Positions 14,466-16,966 of a stretch of 16,966 bases of DNA are shown piece by piece. Each line of letters starts with the position of its first letter. Position 1 is the first letter of the stretch. Made by a program: the position numbers and the translations under genes. The notes under the pieces are model-generated. The model saw only the letters and a program-made list of their open reading frames with translations, made no database searches and was not told the origin of the DNA. This DNA comes from Anaerolineaceae bacterium UBA6107 (GTDB taxonomy: Bacteria; Chloroflexota; Anaerolineae; Anaerolineales; Anaerolineaceae): contig DIWL01000013.1 in the NCBI GenBank assembly GCA_002428455.1, positions 1 through 16,966 on the forward strand, given 5' to 3'.

Positions 14466-15659
14466 ATGAAAACAATTGAGCGATCCATTTTTCCGTTATT
14501 AAAGCAAGCTTTAGCAGATCCGCGTATCCTGGTGATCACAGGTATGCGGCGTGTCGGCAAAACAACCTCGCTCCTATGGTTACTTGATCAGGTACCCTCA
14601 GACAATAAAATCTACATGGATCTCGAGCGCATCGATCAACGATCTGTTTTTCAGGAAACCAATTACGATAATGTACTGAATTATTTTCGCAACCTGGGCT
14701 TAAAAACTGATCAACCTATGACTGTTGCGCTGGATGAAATTCAAAACGCGCCAAATTTACCGAGTGTGGTCAAATACCTTTATGATCATTATGGACTAAA
14801 GTTCCTGTTGTCCGGCTCCAGCTCTTTTTACTTGAAGAACCTTTTCAATGAATCCATGGCCGGCCGTAAAGTTGTATTTGAATTGTTCCCGCTCGGGTTT
14901 GGCGAGTTTCTGGATTTTCGCGGCGTTCCTTATCGTCGTAAAACTATTCCCGAAGAGATGTTGTATGACATTCATGAGTATGACCGTCTGAGCGCGTATT
15001 ATGAGGAATTCATCACCTTCGGCGGGCTTCCTAATGTGGTACTTGAACCAAAGGTGAAAACGAAACGGGAAATACTTCTTGATATCATCTCGTCCTATAT
15101 CAATATAGATGTCAAGGTCATGGCTGATTTTCGCAAGATCAATGAGCTTCAGCGGTTATTAAATGCCCTGGCAGTGCGAGTTGGTAATAAACTGGATTAC
15201 ACCAAACTATCGCAGATAGCCGGTATATCCCGACCCACCTTATATGAATACCTTGATTTTCTTGAAATGACCTACATTATTAACCGGCTTCCGGCTTTTT
15301 CCATTCCGGATAAAGCGGCTACGCTTGGGAAAAAGTTATATTTTCTTGATAATGGTATTGCATCAGTTTTTGCTAATCCCGGAGAGGGCGCATTATTTGA
15401 AAATGCTGTGTACAACCAATTAAGGGTACTAGGTGAACTTTCACATTTGTCCCGTGGAAACGAGTACGAGGTGGATTTCATACTAACCGCATCCCAGGCT
15501 TTGCCAGTGGCCCTGGAAGCAAAGATCCACCCAACCTTAAAGGATGATCTAAAGTTAAAGAAAATTGCTGAGAAAAATCGCATAACAAATTCCTGGCTAA
15601 TAGGGAGATACCCCACCGCTGGCTTTAAGGATTTCATTTGGGGCGGCTCGATACTCTAA
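14466..15659 (+). CDS. AAA-family ATPase with C-terminal DUF4143 (PD-(D/E)xK-like) domain
   Basis: A 397-residue protein of the AAA_14/DUF4143 family. Walker A is GMRRVGKTT (26-34) and Walker B TVALDE (86-91), followed by a sensor-like LLSGSSS (114-120) and the family's FPLGFGEFLDFRG (141-153). A winged-helix-like segment follows (ISRPTLYEYLDFLEM, 254-268), then LYFLDNGIAS (291-300) and a PD-(D/E)xK-like core with Glu312 in LFENAVYNQL, Asp337 in EVDFIL and Glu351-Ala-Lys353. Many such genes are scattered accessory genes of unknown role. An ATP-driven nucleic-acid function is often proposed but I cannot show it here. No Shine-Dalgarno precedes the ATG; the start is instead supported by a promoter 6 nt upstream and by the typical N-terminus. 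Diverges from clpC. Confidence 0.9.
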   Translation: MKTIERSIFPLLKQALADPRILVITGMRRVGKTTSLLWLLDQVPSDNKIYMDLERIDQRSVFQETNYDNVLNYFRNLGLKTDQPMTVALDEIQNAPNLPSVVKYLYDHYGLKFLLSGSSSFYLKNLFNESMAGRKVVFELFPLGFGEFLDFRGVPYRRKTIPEEMLYDIHEYDRLSAYYEEFITFGGLPNVVLEPKVKTKREILLDIISSYINIDVKVMADFRKINELQRLLNALAVRVGNKLDYTKLSQIAGISRPTLYEYLDFLEMTYIINRLPAFSIPDKAATLGKKLYFLDNGIASVFANPGEGALFENAVYNQLRVLGELSHLSRGNEYEVDFILTASQALPVALEAKIHPTLKDDLKLKKIAEKNRITNSWLIGRYPTAGFKDFIWGGSIL

Positions 15660-15873
15660 TGCTCTCCATTTACAAGTATTAGCCACGCAGATCCTTCTTG
15701 GAGAATTAGAAAAACTTCAAATACATTTTTCTTGGTTAATACATCGGGGGATAGATTAATAACACCCAGAGGAAGACATTTTGTCTTGTCTAACCTGCCG
15801 GGTTTTCAAGCCTTCACGAAAACACCTGTGCATGTTGTTTTTTTTCGGTTTATTAGTGATTTGTAAAGCACAC
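15660..15873. other. Intergenic region after the DUF4143 ATPase
   Basis: No gene on either strand. It contains a further TTTACAA (15669-15675) and TTTGTAAAG (15860-15868), echoing the repeats in front of the ATPase. An A+C-rich stretch ending in a run of eight or more T near 15836-15845 might be a weak terminator, without a convincing stem. Confidence 0.35.
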
Positions 15874-15902
15874 TTGACATTTGCGTGCAAACGATGTAAA
15901 AT
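15874..15902 (+). promoter_or_regulatory. Near-consensus promoter of the XRE operon
   Basis: A perfect TTGACA (15874-15879), 17-bp spacer and TAAAAT (15897-15902). The start point near 15909 leaves a leader of about 32 nt containing GGAGG. Confidence 0.85.
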
Positions 15903-15925
15903 ATGTAAAGTAACCTTTACATATT
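15900..15925 (+). promoter_or_regulatory. Perfect 11-bp palindrome, probable autoregulatory operator
   Basis: Arms AATATGTAAAG (15900-15910) and CTTTACATATT (15915-15925, the exact complement) around a 4-nt centre TAAC. It overlaps the end of the -10 box and the predicted start point, where a bound repressor would block transcription. The HTH protein encoded just downstream is the obvious candidate. Confidence 0.7.
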
Positions 15926-15940
15926 GGTAACGGAGGTTCT

Positions 15941-16150
15941 ATGAAGAATCGACTGGAAGAACTGAGAGCAGGTCAAAAGTGGACGCAGCAGGAACTGGCA
16001 AACCACCTGAATGTTTCCCGGCAGACCGTCATTTCGCTGGAACAAGGCAGGTACAACCCTTCGCTGTTGCTGGCGTTCCGCATCGCGCGGGTGTTCGGTT
16101 TGAAAATTGAGGAGATCTTTTTAGACGAGGAGGATCAGGATAATGAATAA
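15941..16150 (+). CDS. Small XRE/Cro-type helix-turn-helix regulator
   Basis: A 69-residue protein that is almost entirely one HTH_3 domain, like the short YgzD/YazB-type regulators. The helix-turn-helix is about residues 14-38 (WTQQELANHLNVSRQTVISLEQG), followed by NPSLLLAFRIARVFGLKIEEIF, the usual dimerising helices, and an acidic tail. It binds DNA as a dimer and most likely represses its own operon through the palindrome over its promoter. GGAGG lies 5 nt before the ATG. It overlaps the following membrane-protein gene by 8 bases. Small XRE proteins paired with a membrane protein are common in Gram-positive and Chloroflexota genomes, but what they sense is mostly unknown. Confidence 0.93.
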   Translation: MKNRLEELRAGQKWTQQELANHLNVSRQTVISLEQGRYNPSLLLAFRIARVFGLKIEEIFLDEEDQDNE

Positions 16151-16592
16151 CGATCAGCAATTCAAAAATAAACGACTCACAATTGGTTACCTGGCTTTAG
16201 GTGGCGGTGTGATCCTGTTTGTACTTACGATTTTATTAAAGGACAACGCTACCCTGGGCAATTACCTGAAACTGATCCAGGGGATCGGGGTGTTTTTGGT
16301 GTTCTGGGGCATTTTCATGCTGTTTCAGGCTTCAAGTTACAAAAAGAACCCCGCAATCCTGAAAAAGGACATGGTCGAGAGCATGGATGAACGCAAGGTA
16401 TGGATCAGGCACCATGCAGGAAACAACGCGTTCATTTTCAGCGCTGCAGCCTCATATCTTGCCCTGCTTATTGTCGGGATGACCCGCGAGCCGATCGATC
16501 CTGACCTGGCGTGGTGGGTCCTCGCGCCTTTAGTGTCCATAACTCTGGTGGTTTACATCGCCAACCTGGTCTATTACGAAAACAAATATTGA
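16143..16592 (+). CDS. Four-helix membrane protein co-transcribed with the XRE regulator
   Basis: A 149-residue integral membrane protein with four predicted helices at about 12-32, 41-62, 93-112 and 122-144, and a charged cytoplasmic-looking loop between helices 2 and 3 (about 63-92, containing KKNPAILKKDMVESMDERK). I do not recognise a named family. The size and layout recall the uncharacterised membrane partners (DUF2178/DUF3784-like) encoded behind small XRE regulators. No catalytic motif is visible. The ATG lies inside the end of the XRE gene (8-base overlap) with AGGA close before it, so the two are translationally coupled. The pair may sense a membrane signal or set regulator activity, but that is inference. 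Ends at a strong terminator. Confidence 0.8.
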   Translation: MNNDQQFKNKRLTIGYLALGGGVILFVLTILLKDNATLGNYLKLIQGIGVFLVFWGIFMLFQASSYKKNPAILKKDMVESMDERKVWIRHHAGNNAFIFSAAASYLALLIVGMTREPIDPDLAWWVLAPLVSITLVVYIANLVYYENKY

Positions 16593-16603
16593 TGCCGTAA
16601 ACG

Positions 16604-16641
16604 AAAACCTGGTCAGGTGTTGCACTGACCAGGTTTTTTTT
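16604..16641 (+). terminator. Strong, probably bidirectional terminator
   Basis: A 13-bp stem (16604-16616 with 16625-16637), 8-nt loop, then a T-run to 16641. It ends the XRE/membrane operon. On the other strand it is followed by TTTTCGTTT, so it probably also ends the convergent aminopeptidase gene, whose stop codon touches the T-run. Confidence 0.92.
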
Positions 16642-16966
16642 AATTCAAGAGGTAAGCCAGTACCCAGTTCGTGGTCGCTGTCAGCGCCTCAATGTGTGTG
16701 CGTTCGTAATTGTGCGAGGCATCCACACCCGGTCCAATGAGCGCGACCGCCGCCTCACCGCCCGCACGCCAGAACGCGCTGCCGTCTGAACCGTAATACG
16801 GATAAATATCCACCTTGTAGGGGATGCCATTCTCGTCTGCCAGTTTGCGCAGGTGGTTGCTTAAGCCGTGGTGGTAAGGTCCGCTCGAATCCTTCACACA
16901 CAGTGTGGCGTGGAATTCATCCGAAGTCTGCCCGTCCCCGATGGCTGCCATATCCACCACCACCAG
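16640..16966 (-). CDS. M42-family metallo-aminopeptidase (partial, C-terminal part)
   Basis: The last 108 residues of a gene entering from the right edge; the frame is open through 16966, so the GTG at 16963 is not its start. The sequence carries the M42 glutamyl/deblocking aminopeptidase C-terminal pattern: VDMAAIGDGQTSDE, KDSSGPYHHGLSNHLRKLA, DIYPYYGSDGSAFWRAGGE, then ALIGPGVDASHNYERTH, where the His after DAS is the usual last zinc ligand. These enzymes form large tetrahedral dodecamers in the cytoplasm and trim short peptides from the N-terminus. The metal-binding Asp and Glu of the N-terminal half lie outside the window. Convergent with the membrane-protein gene across a shared terminator. 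Confidence 0.88.
   Translation of the reverse strand: MVVVDMAAIGDGQTSDEFHATLCVKDSSGPYHHGLSNHLRKLADENGIPYKVDIYPYYGSDGSAFWRAGGEAAVALIGPGVDASHNYERTHIEALTATTNWVLAYLLN

Noticed and set aside
1..16966. CRISPR array, or a defence or secondary-metabolite operon
   Set aside because: No regularly spaced repeats of 20-40 bases are visible, and apart from the lone DUF4143 ATPase no gene resembles known defence or biosynthetic cores.

Overview
The window reads as bacterial chromosome, most likely Chloroflexota of the Anaerolineae type. This is an inference. It rests on a secreted esterase with a Thr/Pro-rich linker after its lipobox, a GlgC of the cyanobacterial/plant-like kind, ClpC, an Alg5-like glycosyltransferase, a tRNA with encoded CCA, and an intergenic repeat of a type I associate with these genomes. 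No rRNA or other marker confirms it.

Layout. Positions 1-2188 hold the tail of an upstream gene and its terminator, a YjjX-type NTPase translationally coupled to a histidine phosphatase, and a convergent lipoprotein esterase. A tRNA-Pro(TGG) at 2263-2338 has a clear promoter. From about 2340 to 5072 the sequence turns AT-rich and looks like an accessory island. It holds two decayed serine-recombinase fragments pointing away from each other, an intact lipoprotein with two tandem copies of one domain (own promoter and terminator), and repeat debris. Core genes resume with a GT2 glycosyltransferase that overlaps rnhB. They converge on a minus-strand run: rhomboid protease, then glgC, then a SERCA-like P-type ATPase. 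Next is clpC (minus strand, TTG start). Divergent from clpC is an AAA/DUF4143 ATPase, followed by a two-gene operon of a small XRE-family regulator and a four-helix membrane protein. An M42 aminopeptidase gene runs off the right edge.

The most interesting signals are regulatory and evolutionary. (i) The DUF4143 ATPase has no Shine-Dalgarno sequence but sits 6 nt behind a near-consensus promoter, which suggests a leaderless mRNA. That promoter lies in an imperfect tandem duplication of TTTACAAA/TTTGTAAA inverted repeats. (ii) The XRE operon has a near-perfect promoter overlapped by an 11-bp perfect palindrome built from the same TTTAC/GTAAA core. (iii) The GT2 gene also looks leaderless, so its 61-residue N-terminal open extension is spurious. 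(iv) The tRNA-Pro island carries oppositely oriented recombinase relics. I see no CRISPR array, no intact insertion sequence, and nothing I can defend as a complete new defence system.
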